From NCBI GenBank assembly GCA_964304625.1, contig OZ199839.1, positions 3,906,001 through 3,970,000 of the forward strand: 64,000 bases of DNA, given 5' to 3'. A model generated the notes under the pieces. The model did not search any database. It was not told the origin of the DNA and saw nothing but the letters and a program-made list of their open reading frames with translations. Every line of letters starts with the position of its first letter. Position 1 is the stretch's first letter. The stretch comes from Kudoa neothunni. Lineage: Eukaryota > Cnidaria. Shown here piece by piece: positions 26,741 to 40,300 of the stretch. Both the position numbers and the translations under genes were made by a program.

Positions 26741-27358
26741 CTGGACCCCAAATCCGACTGATTTGAGCCTAGTTTTGGAATTCCTCTCAAAATTTAACGC
26801 ACTTGGATAGGCGTAAAAACATCACATTTTGGAAAATTATTATTGGCTAATTTTAATGATTTTTGTGTCTTCACAGATAAAAATATGTTTCGATTTTAAA
26901 GACAACTCATCTATACCGAGTAAATATATCCTTCTCTTATAATTGAAGATGTAAAGATTTAAGATATAATGTTTAATTGGGTAAATAATGATTCTTAGCA
27001 TATAATAGAATTTCACCGCGGATTATCGAGTTTTAATTCAAAAATAACTTATCTAATTTTAGGATTTACTATTCGCTACGATAAGTTTTCCACCAGAAGG
27101 ATATAAGAAGTTTATTTATTAAGCCTATAATATTAAATATTTTTAAGGAGAATTAATAATGTAATTTAAAGTCGCGGAATTATCGGCCGTTTCACTTAAC
27201 GTTATAATAATAAAAACCTAATTCTGATATTAATAAATTTATAAGATAAAATTTTGTTAAACTGAGCAATACAAAGAAAATTAAAGATTAAGTGTCAGAA
27301 ATAACGCGACATATCTAGTGTTTTCAAATAACAAACATGTCTGACAAAAAAGATTGTA
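26741..27358. other. Intergenic
   Basis: No gene or clear repeat; ends at the TA target of the Tigger element. Confidence 0.4.
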
Positions 27359-29278
27359 CAGTCAGTGACCGGTTTTACGCACGTCCGGTTTTACGTACTT
27401 TTAAATATCGCATTTATTTTACAAGTTATATCATGAACAAATAAATAATATATTTACTAACACATTTATTTATAAATTTAAATGAAAAAACTTTATATGC
27501 ACCTAAATTTTGCAATCAAAATGTCACGTGATTTGCCAATTTTACGCACCTTTTCTGACCAAATTGGTTTATAGTTTTCATAAAAGTGACGTAAATGGCT
27601 AATAAAAATAAATCTAAGAATAGAACAATTGAAGAGAAATATAAAATTATTAAATATTTTCATGGAATCACCTCAAGAGGTGCGAAGGTTGCTACTATAA
27701 AACATTTTAATATATCAACAATATCCACTCTTAATGGCATTTTAAAAAATGAAGAGAAAATTATAGAAATGTTTGAGGGGGGATTGGTTTGTAAAAATAG
27801 GAAAAATCTAAATGATGGCACCAATATTTCCCTCGATGAATGTGTCTATAATTGGATATGCTGGGTGCGATCAAAAAAAATTTACCATCAAATGCAACAT
27901 ACGGTTGGTTTCGATGTTTTAAATCGAGATTTAATCTCAACAAAATAAATTTCCATGGCGAAGCGGCTGACATTGACCCATGTACAAGTTCTGAATGGCT
28001 TTCTCAACTTAAAAACTTATGTGAAGGATATAGTGATGATTGTATCTATAATATAGATGAAACCGCGTTGTTTTATCAACAACAACGAGGTATATTTTTC
28101 CATTTGTCATACTTGCATATTTTATATAGGTAAAAGTTATGTAAGCTCCATAGAAAGTCATACAAAGGGAACAAGAAAGTCTAAAAAACGGATGACTGTT
28201 TTGTTCGGTGCATCGCTAAGCGGAGAAAAACTTGAACCTTTGGTTATTGGACCTAGTCGAAAGCCCAGATGCTTTAAAAATATAAATAGCCTTCCAGTTT
28301 TATATGAATCCAACAAGAAGTCTTGGATGACTAGTGAAATCTTCCTAAGATATCTAACTAAAATCAATTCTATTTTCACGAAAAAAAATAAAAATGTTCT
28401 AATTTTTTTAGATAATGCAACCTCTCACCAAAAAACACTATTCAGTAACATAAAGCTGATCTTTTTACCCAAAAATACCACTAGTTTATTGCAACCCCTA
28501 GATCAAGGGATTATTCACTCATTCAAATGTGCATATAAGAGGAAAATGATCAAAAAATATATTTCATGTATTGAGGTGGGATTAGAACCAACTCCACCAA
28601 CCATTTTAGATGCGATGATGTTGATTAAACAAGCGTGGGAATGTGCAAGCGTATCCACCATCATAAATTGCTTTCAAAAAGCTGGGTTTTCATCTCGACA
28701 ACCGGTCCCTGTCAAAGCTAACAGCATTTTGATATCACCCGACAAAGAGTTTATTGAAATATGTGACATAACTCATCCAAATATATTACAAGAAGAAATT
28801 GAGGATATGATTGCCGACGAAGCTTCAATAAAGAATATCAATATGGTCCAAACTCTATATTCTGAAAAATTCGATGAGTCTTCAGCTTTAGGTGATAAAT
28901 TTTCGAGTTTATATATATTAACTTTATGTAGAGAGTGATGATTATAGTGATGATGAAGCGAATTGTGAAAAAATTGATATTTTGGAAAGAAATCCAATAT
29001 CATGTCAGAAGGCTTTGATTTATTTGAAGGAGTTAAAATTATTCTACAAATTTCATAAAGATGATCGATCGGCCATCTTAGCTTCGTTAGAAGAAGATAC
29101 AATCAACATAATTTCAAGGAACCTTACTCAATCAAAAATAACTGATTACTTCCATTTAAAAAATGATTAAACACTATACTATCCCAAATTGGCGCATTCT
29201 AATTACGTTATTTAATAAACAATTGAATATTTTCATTCTGGCGCGCGCATAAAAGTACGTAAAACCGGTCACTGACTG
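27359..29278 (+). mobile_element. Nearly whole Tigger/pogo transposon
   Basis: The left terminus CAGTCAGTGACCGGTTTTAC and its inverse (GTAAAACCGGTCACTGACTG at the right) are perfect over 20 bp, and both are flanked by TA (27357-27358, 29279-29280), the target duplication of Tc1/mariner. The 1.92-kb interior is filled by one transposase gene in the same orientation. Pristine termini and largely open frames mean a recent arrival compared with the other pogo relics in the window. Confidence 0.93.
27595..29170 (+). CDS. Tigger-type transposase (CENP-B-like HTH, DDE), probably frameshifted
   Basis: Cut-and-paste transposase of the pogo group. The N-terminus (RTIEEKYKIIKYF) is the psq-type helix-turn-helix. 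Next come YGWFRCFKSRFNLN (second DNA-binding part) and the catalytic block: YNIDETALFY supplies the first aspartate, FLDNATSHQK the second, and PLDQGIIHSFKCAYKR follows. Two small introns restore the frame, 28090-28130 and 28892-28931; after the second the protein ends ITDYFHLKND. One break remains near 27875-27885, at a run of eight A, where the frame changes between CWVRSKK and NLPSNATYGW and the segment usually found between the two helix-turn-helix parts is short. The copy is therefore probably inactive unless the A-run is a sequencing error. Confidence 0.9.
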
Positions 29279-29559
29279 TATAATCAAATTTCAAGAGTTA
29301 ATTTGAATGTTATCTTTCATATATGCCTTAAAAATTACGTTAGATTACAAATTAGAACCAAGACATTTCTATTCAATTTAATCAGTTCATTATTAATTTG
29401 TTGTTTCCGATTTTATACGATAACGCTGCCGTTGTTGCTGCACGCTCTGATTAATTTTACTTGCGATTTCCTCTTTTAAAGTGGTTTTCACTTTCCAAAT
29501 TACTTTTTATCAGATGAAATATGTTTAATTTTAATTTCAGTGCCATTTAATTCTTTCTT

Positions 29560-29785
29560 AATTTTACATAGCCGATATTGGTGCATTATGGGACTCTGTT
29601 TTTTAGCCTAACTAATGTTTCATAATTAAATTAATTTCTTACACAGAACATCTTATAAATTGTTTAAAACATGCCAAAAAGGAGTTAAAGACCATTAAGA
29701 CAGTTTTTTCTTGCGCTGTAAAGCGAGGGTTAATTTACCACCTATCATTAAAAATTTACCTCCGGTTGAGAATCCCTGCTATAAG
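29560..29785 (-). mobile_element. hAT-like fragment (family h1, copy 3)
   Basis: Read on the minus strand, the piece begins CAGGGATTCTCAACCGGAGG and continues TAAATTTTTAATGATAGGTGG, close to the left end of the element at 22296. The inner limit is not defined. Confidence 0.55.
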
Positions 29786-29786
29786 C

Positions 29787-29910
29787 CAGTGTTTCTCAAT
29801 TTTGAATCACATGAAGCAAATGTGGGTCGTGGTAGATTTTGTGTGGGCCATGAAAAATTTTTGGAGTAATGTTGGACGGCGTAGGAAACGCGGCCCCTTG
29901 CCGTGTATGA
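29787..29910 (+). mobile_element. Second hAT-like terminus abutting the h1 fragment
   Basis: CCAGTGTTTCTCAATTTTGA followed by a G-rich stretch with GTGGGTCGTGG and GTGTGGGCCATG is typical of the end of a hAT element. It lies tail to tail with the preceding fragment, only a few bases apart. The other end was not found. Confidence 0.5.
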
Positions 29911-31353
29911 TACCTTCGAGATAGAAAATGTTTTTTTTTCACTTTTAGACTCGAGATTCATTGGTCTAATATAAATAATATATTGATATTAGTTACAAAT
30001 TGTTGTTTTATAAGTAACGTAATATATTTCAAGATAGATGGTAAAAATCTTACATCCCCAGGAGACGTGAAACAATCAACATGTGTTCTAATCAGGCAAT
30101 GCTGATTCCTTCTTTAGATTGGGTTCGTGTACACACAAAAATTTCTTAACTTTAAAAATCTGACAAAGATGCGAAGTAATTTTTCTGGCAATTAAATTTT
30201 AGACACGAAGCCCTTAATCTTTTCCTTGAGTCTGTTTAACTCCATGTTAAATCACGAGGATATTTCATAAATTTGTCTATTTTCTATTTTTATATATTTA
30301 ATATTTCATATAATTGTTCACAAAATATATAAATGGAAAAAACATGTTTACAAAGTATATGTACATCAACTTTAGTCTATTTAAAAAAGAAGAATTCTTA
30401 TCTATATTAAAAAATATATCGCTCCATTCATAATTTCCAAAATTTTTTATTCGAAATTTAGTATTTATAAAATTTTTAAATTCGCAAAACTCCACATTTC
30501 TATTGAAGCAATTCTGCGATACTTCGGAGGTGAGATTAAAGATTTTAAAAAATTTTATTTTGAATTTTTTAAAATAAATTATACTTTAAAAAGCTAAAAG
30601 TTCTCGGCGATTCCTTCAGAGGGATTTGTTATGCGCACGCAACACGCTTACGACGTTTTCTAGGGGACTTAGTTATTCTAACTCATAAAAAATATCACAG
30701 GATCGATAGTTCAATATAATTAATAGTTGTGATTTTAAAGTTATACCATTTTTATCTGATGTGAGCCTATATTAATTAGGACAATGTTGATGCAAATTAA
30801 GTTTTTGAACATTTTATAATTTAACAAATCCACGTTAACATAAAGATATTATAATTTTATGCCAACCCCAAGTTCTTTTTAACTAAACATAAAGAATGGT
30901 GGAGCTTTTTCCCATACCTGAATGACATACTATTATTAGACGGCTTTCTCAATGATTATCTAAATTAGAACTAGCAATCATCACCAAACTAATTTTACTT
31001 TTAGACGATATTATTATATATTATTTTTAATAACTGTTTAATATTGATACCTATATTATTCAATGACCCCTTACATTAATTTATTACTAGAGAATGAATT
31101 TTTACTTTTACTGACAACAAAATCAGAATGAAGCTTAAATTGTATATATATATATATATTATATTTGTTCTATTTAACAACAAGAACATAAATGTTTTAA
31201 AATTAACGATGAAAACCTAAAAACAATAGGATTAAAATACGATAAAACAAATCGGTTAATTACGGTAAAACTACATTTCCATTAAACAAAATTTGTTATT
31301 ACATTTCTGTTGCAAACGAACCCTCATATTACTGAAATATAGCGTGGTGGAAG
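29911..31353. other. Intergenic upstream of FAM91A1
   Basis: AT-rich, with a TA run at about 31143-31160. No gene recognised. Confidence 0.4.
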
Positions 31354-34300
31354 ATGTTTGCTGAATTATCGGACTATATCAAACGAAATGTGTCCTATAT
31401 TGATCTACCATCAAATCTACAAGGAGTAATTAAATTAGGTGCTTGTTTCGAGCGAATCTGGTATTGATTCAATTTTGTTGGTAGTTATGTGGGAATAGCC
31501 CAATGAAATATGGCGAATTGATCGTTGAATATAATTTCAGTAATCAGCGTTTCATATGACAACAACATAGTGCAAACATTTGCACGAAAAGAGGAAACAG
31601 TATTATTCCAGTCTATTGGAGCATAATTGCAAAAATCTGCTGGTAAACATGAAGTATTCACTCCATATCGTACATATTGCTGTTGTTTGTAGATAATTTC
31701 CATACCATTTGTCGGCGGTACTCTCCAAATTTTCATATGTTGACCCAGCCGAATATTATATCTCAATGTTGGAATATTTGTTGAACCAAATCAAAAGTTA
31801 TGATGTTATTCCAAACTTTACTGCGGCTGATATTCTTCAATTGCTGGGCATCGGAAGGAACCAATATATAGACATTGTTCTCAAAAGCAAACCTACCAAA
31901 GTAAATTTTTCTATTAATTCCACCAGCTATCACACTTAATTTTGTTTAGTCTTGGATCTTTAAAAAAACCTCTTATAGACAATTTTTCCAAAAATACCCA
32001 AATCTATGGCCTGCTTGCAGTGATTGGTGGTTGGTTAAAGTGTCCTATGTCACTGTCAACGATATTAATGTACGATACATTGTTGAGCAATTTCCAACGA
32101 AATTTTAATCTAATCACTATACGTGGAATTGAGTAATTTTACCCATAGAATTGCACTCCTGAAGAAAAAGCAGCCATTGATGATGTTATCGATATGAGAC
32201 AACTCAACTACAATTATTTTCAAACCTAATGTTATTTTGGGTAGATTGCTTTTAAAGGATCTCTAGTTTAATAGTCTAATAGAGTTGTACAAAAAATCGC
32301 TCATTTGGTTTGATATTGTCGTTAAGGATACCGATTATTTCTCAGGTAGTTTTAGAGTTTTAGGAGAGGGATTTCCAAGTCATTGTCAATATATAACCTT
32401 AATCTATAATCTATAGTTCCTACTCTTGAGAACTTTGTGATGAATAGAGTCCAAGGCGATTACATGGAAACCACAATGTATAAAGTGTTTATCTCAATCG
32501 ACGAACACACTAACGTCAGTGAGGTGCGTCAGCCTGATTATGTCAATATTTTAGTTCTGTTTCTAGTTGGCAGTGCTATTAAACCTTGATATTACTATTG
32601 TAAAAGTAATAGAAATTTATTGAAGATAGTCAATTTAACGCACATTTAAGAATGCTATTTCGCTCTTTTGCAGACTAGGATTATGCTGTAAACTGGATGA
32701 AAAAAAATGTCACTGCTACTTCCGTGATTTCTTCCGAGGGATTGGGTGTTGACGATACATTGTTAACCATAAATACGGACGACCTATTAGAAAACACCAT
32801 CGACGCTACTAGAAGACTCTCAGTAACCTCTGAAAAAATTTCCGCATATCCAGAAAAGAGGACTTTAATTTAATTAGTAATTTTGATATTTTGAGAACAC
32901 TGGAGTGATAGTGATGTTGATGAAGACCTCTCTCCAGTTAGTCTTGGCAAATCCCAAATCGAAAAATGCGAGAGTTTGAAAGTAGCTTCTTCTGGTTCGC
33001 TTTATAAAAATGGTATCGTTTAAGTTTATTTTTCCAAGTGGATCGCATTAAAGAACGAATAAAAATGATTTATTGTTTAGATGCCAAAAGGATCGGATTG
33101 TTTTTTTGATTCATCATTAACGGCTTTTCTGATGATGGGAAATCTTTCGAGTGTAAGTTTCTGCATAAAATTGGCGCTACTGTAACTCAAATCATAAATA
33201 TGTTCTACTCGTATTAATTTTTTAAATAAAATTAATCCCTTTATATTTTTAAAATTTTTTCTATATTGCTTTTATTCTTATTTCAATATAAGGTTTTTAC
33301 TTAATATTTCTCTCCATAAATTTATATTATTTATCGAATTATGTATAACTTATCTTTAATTAGTTTTAATCTTTTTTATTTCTAGACATTCTTTTCTTAA
33401 ATAATATTAATGTTTTTTTCGTTGATATAAACTTAAATTTAATATTAAAAACTATTAGAAATGTAAAAAAGTTTTAATTAACAAAATCGTATCAAATTTG
33501 TATAAAAAATAAAAATTTTATTCTATGCAGAGTATTTTCTATTATTTTGGATTTAGGGGAATAACAAAAATTTTTATTGGTCAAATTTTAAGCTATTTTA
33601 GTTCAATATAACTAGTGGAGGGAATTTTTAAATCTTAAAAGAATAAATTTCATTTTGTTGCGTACAATTTGCTATGACAGATGTCTACATTTGATATTAT
33701 TTTATGAAATTCGTTTCTTAATCTTTGACTTAAAATTAAGTTTATTAATTGTTGGTGGTTAAAGCCTATAAAATATAATCTATATAAGTATATAGAAATT
33801 TTCGATTTTCTAAGCAACGAAAATTCCAATAATATACTATTAACTATTAGTTTTTTTCGAATATATACACCCCAATTTATCATCAAAATAAAGGTATAGT
33901 TAATTAGATAGCAAGTGGAAAATATTTAAAGATAAATTCCGGCGCGATAACTAGAATATTATATTTTTTAGATTTGGATCGGGTTTTTTATAAATTAAAA
34001 TTTACTTCAAAAAGATACATTTATTTACTAAATTAGCGTTTTATTTTATCGCCAATCAAATTCTTTCGTAAAATTTCAATTTATATTTTTAGGGTTTGAA
34101 AAGCTATGCGGTGACAATGTATGAGGTTGGCAAACTCACAAATGAATCCATGAGTTCGTTTATCGGCGAACTTACAAATGTATTCAATTGATATCTTCGG
34201 TCATGGACCTTATGTTTGATCATGTGTAAATAATAGATGAAAAGTGTGAAAGAAGGAGATGCTCATGTGTATTATCTCCATGCTGCAAATCTGCTGCATA

Positions 34301-37300
34301 CTTTGAAAATGTTGCGTAAAAGTGCCAATTTAAAAGTTGACTCCGACAGTACAGATGACGATCTCCTAGAAACCGATGGAATTGGTGATACTTCATAATT
34401 CTTAAATTTCCATTTATCTTGAGACAATTATTAATAATAATGATGATAGACTTGTTGAGCACCGAAAGTTTCTGTTCATTGAACAGCGTTACTCGTCTCA
34501 AAATACTACAAAAAAGATACGCGTAAAAATATATTGTTGAGTAGAATTGTCCATTAAATTTATTATTTTAGCATACTCATATCTATAGCACCTCTGCTAC
34601 CGAACATAATGTGTATAACAACTTACAGCCCTTATAATTTTGGCCCATTTCATACCCGAAGTAATTGTTGTGGTGGTTGGTAGGATGTTTAATTATGGTT
34701 ACCAAGGTTAAAACACCTTGGTATCGACTTTTTCTATATACAGCATTAGAAAATGGTCCATACTCTTTGTTTCTGCCCAAAGGTTACGTGTTATCGTTTA
34801 TTCCAGAGGAACTGCAAGTATTTCTGATTCACGTCCTATTTTTGATTGATTTAATATAATCATTTTAAATTCTACTTCAAATTTCAACCATTTCAATCCC
34901 ACTGATCTTCAAGTTTATGAATGTACAAAAACCGCACAAGAGGTCTGGGAACCTTTTTATATTTAATAAAAATCATTACAACTAAAAATTAATGATTTAA
35001 ATAAATAATTTTCCTCGTTAAAAGACAAGATTTATTAACTTGGCATTTCCAAGCACGTGTAATGATATGTACAGTGAATATTTTCGCAAAATTTAAGTGG
35101 GACATGAAAATGTTTAATTTATAGTGTGTGCTATAAAAAGATTCTTGGCGGGTTTTCTGAAGGGATATCAACTAATTTAAACGTTAAGAATGGTAAATCA
35201 TTAGATGCTACATAATTTTTTATAAACTTTTTATTCTAACTAAATAAAAGTAGCGATTATTGCACTGGATATATTTTTATCCAGCAACTCTTAATCACAA
35301 GCTGGTTATGGATTTAATCTTTTCGAACCTGTTATATTTAATTCTTTTCCCCCGCTGATTCGTTCATTGGAGCCTAAAATAGTTAACTACAGTCAAATTA
35401 CACTCACCTCAATATTATGTATCATGTAAATAGCCACTCTCTTTAAATATGAAATACTCTATATGATCATCTGCCAAACAAAAATACATCGTTTTCATTA
35501 CTCATTTCATCAGAGTACAAATAAAAAAATTTACACGCATGATTTTTTCGGATAAAATATATTCCTTGGATTCCTAGTTTAGACGTTTGACTTACCGTCA
35601 AATGTGATTTAAGAAAAATATAAATGTATATAACGGTCATTCTTGACTGGAATGAGGGCTGAAAAAATAAAAAGGTGATTAAATTTTTAAAGATTCGTCG
35701 TACTTATAATCACCAGGCTTATTTTATTACATACAGTAATTATCCGATTTTCCGCACTCTTTTGATGATCCCGAGAGGATCACGTAAAATCGGTTACCAA
35801 CTGTAGTCACCTCAAGAAAGTCATGGTGCTTTTGAATTAGTTTTCTACTGAAAGAAACAGATGAAGATTCGTTAATTGTGTTAGAAATATTCACTAGGGT
35901 GGATTTTGTGTGTGTATTTGAAATTGAGGGTATTTCTTTTATTTAAACTTTAAAATATGTTTGAGAAGTTTTTAGAGGTTAGTATATTTTAAAATATGAA
36001 AAAGAAATGATGAGATGAGTAACTGTTAAGGAACAGTAAAATTTTTTCTGTAAGAAAGAACGAGCTTAAGATTCTAGTCTGTTAGATATTTAGGAAAAAT
36101 TAATATTGTCATAAACCTTTTTGGTTGAATAATGGTGAAGTGGAAGGATATTTATTGGTCAGAACAATGGTCACATGGCATACTTCCAATAAAAAATGAA
36201 AGCCCTTTATTTAACAAGGAAAATGTTATTCGCTCATTTATTCAGTTGTTGGGAACAATGTTTTATTTATTCCATTTTAAATATACATTAACACATTAAT
36301 TTAATTAAGTCATAATTATTTAAATTATAATATACCGTCCCTGCCGATAGAATAGACCAGCCTTGCCTAAATTGTATTAATCTATTGTATCGTAACTTTC
36401 TCTCAAATTGGAGATGTTTTTTTGTATGAAGAAATTAATGAAGGAGAAATTTTCTGTCCACCGCCATATTTTTTTTTCCTCAAGTAAATCCTTGATACAA
36501 AGTTTTTAAACAATCTCTGTCATCAACTTAAATACATTAAGCATCTTATTCGTTTGATTTTTAAAATTCTCTTTAGATAACTCCAGATTTTGTTTTCTCA
36601 TTTACCTAACCCATTATTTCTTCAACTAAAACATCTAAATCGTCTAAAAATTTTGTGCAGTGTTTTTCGCATCTGAAAAGTATATCCAGAATCAAATTAA
36701 CTTAGAATATTAGAATTCATTGACGGAGTGCCGTTTTTAAGAATTAAATTGACTAAAGATAAAAGTGTTTAACAGTTCTAACCTTAAAAATCTTGTCATA
36801 CTTATTTTACCATAAAATTTATTAGTTTACATCTTATCTAACGGAAAATATTTTTAAAATTTTTCAGTCGCATTTCTTCAAATCTTTCAAATTTTTTTCC
36901 ATGTAAAAAATTTAATAATATAATAATCATTAAAATTATGTCATTATAAGGTTACTTAATAAATATATGTTGATTTTGTAGTATTATATTTGAAAAGGCG
37001 GAGTATCCACCCTTACGCATTAACTCTGGACTTTTGTGCTTGTATGTCGAGGACATACGATTTTACGATGAAAAAAATTCAATACCGATAAATGGATATA
37101 TTAATTATAAATTTTTCATATTTTACATCTCGATTTTAAAATATTTTCCAAGTAAATCCATTAAATAATAATTTTTGGCATATTTACCTCAATATTAATT
37201 TAAAGGAAGTTTTTTTAACTACACTCTGTATTAGTCTCTCTTCAAATTTTAAATCAAATACTTCTTATACAATAGGGGTGGCCAAAACCGTGGTTCTTGA

Positions 37301-40300
37301 AAAAATTTTGTTTAATTTAACCATCACGCTAATTTTGAAAACCCCTAAAGTTTAAACTATTTAATCGAGCGAAGAAATGAATTCTTTAATCGTAAACAGA
37401 TAATATATTTTTTTAGAAAAACATAGTTACAAATTAACCATATAATTTTAATTCTTTATATAAACTATAACTATTTCCGGTTTCATTAGGAAATAAAATT
37501 AGAACTCATGTTTATCCATTACCAACGTGATAGATAACGAAAGAATAAAACATGCATTAATGCTTTAAAGATGATTCAGAATTCCAACTCACCAAGCGAA
37601 TTTTGGAAGTACGTTCCAGAAATTAAATACACAAAATTAAAAGGAGTTTGTCTCAACTTGTTTCTATCTTTTTCACAACTTATTGCTGTGAATCTATTTA
37701 TTCACCGATGAAGTTTGTAAAATCGAGGCATCGCAGATCCCTCTCTCACAAACAAACAACTAACGATACTAATTCGTACAAGCGTCAACAACATACGAAC
37801 CAGATTAACGTCAGCTCACTGATAATATGGGAACATAAAAAACTTGTAACATTAGAAACAATTTCTAAACAAAATCGAAAGCATTAAATTCTTGTGTTAT
37901 TACGTTATTCGTAAATATTTTATTATTTTTTGCGACTTTTTTCATAGAGAAAAATTTTGTTGGATCCTTAACTACTAATTTACTTATTTGGAAAAACCAT
38001 CATAAATTATATCTGTAAAAATTATAAATAAGTTTTCCAGTGATTAACTGAATAAGAAAAGATTAAACAACCTTTATTTATAATTCCACACAATTTTTTA
38101 TTAATGTTCACCAAAAATTCCCCCAAAATACAAGTCTTAAATAAGGAAGGGGTGCACATAAATGATTTTCATGCCTTGTGGCTCTTGAAAATTTTGACAA
38201 CCTTAAAATTGGCTCCCGATGTGGGCAAGTCTGGCCACCCTGTTATATAATATAGGGAGGTAGTTGTTAAAATAGTTATCTTAGGATTAAATTAAGCCTT
38301 GAAGTCGTATTGACTTCAATATCTTCAGGGGGTAAATCAAAATAGAGCTATAATTGATTTCATAATTTAATGTATAACTCCGAATACTATTAATGTTAGA
38401 AATTTATGCCGAGTGATTATTCTGTGAATCTAATATGTGAATCATAAATACCGGCTCGAGCCTTCTTTCATTTCACAGGAAATAAAAATAAACGCAGTTA
38501 TCCATCATGGACGGACACACACAATTTAATTTTAATTGTATTTCTAACGTTACGTTACGCGACTGACAAGGTTAACTAGGTAAATATTCCCAACTTATTC
38601 ATTTTAAAATCTCATTTGATCTAATGTATACAATGATTAAACTTCAAATTTTTAGATTTTCGAGATTTCTAAATTTTTTAAACATTTTTCGGTGACTATA
38701 CATAGAAGCGACTTAAGAATGAGTATTTATGTGATGGTTTCGAAACGGTTTTAATAGCTTATATCGAGCTTAATTAGTTAACTAATAAAATAATTTTATG
38801 CGATTGAGAGCAAGATCCTGAATTAAACAAATATTTTAGTTGTATGAAGAATTGATGATCACTCCATATCGGTGTGAGTCCAGTAAGGTAAAAACAGACG
38901 CAGCTCTTATGGTGATCAACGGACTTTTGGAAAATTCCGCTCTGTTGGTTCAAGCCTTCAAACCGATCGATTGCTCTGGCGTCAAACTTGTACATATTCC
39001 ATTTCCATTTGATATTGGATCAGAAGACGACCTCAAAAGCGGTATAACGTATCTATTGGGAGACATATCTAACAAATTCAACCTCGACTTGTGTTTCGGC
39101 TATGTGACGTTGGCTTTTGTGGAACGTTGTAATGAAAACGACCTAACACCGGGCACACAGACCAAACCAACATCACCGGAAGAACTTTATCACGGTAATG
39201 CCTATAAACAATTTTTCTTACCTAAGGTATTAAATTGGATGTATGGCAGACAAATCCCAGAATGTCGATCTAATGATGTCAGGAGTGGTAATAACAGACG
39301 TGGATGACGTGAAAAAATGGGATGGTCATTGGATCCCTCTCGATCTCTGCTATGGAATAGCGTTGTTTGATACTCAAATGAACATAGCAATATGCGATAA
39401 GGTAATCATAGTTTTAGTTTGATCTGATTTACGTCAATAAAAAATTCGGCGGTTCTTTCCACTCTAAAATTTAATGTTTAGCCGCTAATTTGAGAAGCGC
39501 TTCAAAAAAATGTTGTGTATGCTTGGCAGGCGCAATACATCGCGAGAAACAATTTTAATTTTCCGGCACACAGCACCACTAACCGATCAACCCAAGCGCT
39601 CTCCGCCGACTCCCTTGTCGGTAAGTAGATTAAAGCGACGTTAAAATTCATAAAAACGTGGACGTTACGACAATAAATCCGCCGAGTATTATCAATGAGG
39701 TTCTAATCCTTAAGATGTAAGTTTTAAAAAGGGGATTAGATTGAATTTGAATATAAATACTAAATTAACACTAATTTGTGAGTACATTAATGTTGTCCTA
39801 TTTAAGTAATAATAATAATAATTTGTACACACAACCTAACCGGTGATAATAAGTTTTCATAAAATATTAGACATTGAAATCATTGCGATAATCTCTAGCC
39901 AATTTCAACACTGGACAATTAATTACATGCTGCAGCATTGAATAATTAAACTTTAAAACTGATATATTGAGTTAAAACCTTTGAAATGAAGGAGGAAGTG
40001 GATGGATAATTTAAATGTTATTATTTCTATTCGATCACATTTAGTTATCTATTGAATTTGCTATTGTTTCTATTATCGTAATTAGTTGTAATCATTTTGT
40101 TACACATAATAAAATGTGATATTATGTCTTCCAAATTTTTTTTATATCGTGACATCTAATCATAAAATCCTTATTTGATTAATATTCAGTAATCGCTCTC
40201 ACCCTAATAAAATAATAATAAGTGATTATTTTAATCGACGGATTTAATTTTTGTCTTGAATGTTTATAATTATATATATATATTGGGGGTGCGAAAATGA

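Noticed and set aside
31485-31766. 93-residue minus-strand open frame inside the FAM91A1 5' region
   Set aside because: No domain recognised, and the plus strand here gives SYDNNIVQTFARKEE and KHEVFTPYRT, which fit FAM91A1. Treated as a shadow.
37648-37887. 79-residue plus-strand frame
   Set aside because: Lies within a nonautonomous hAT element in an intron and has no recognisable domain.
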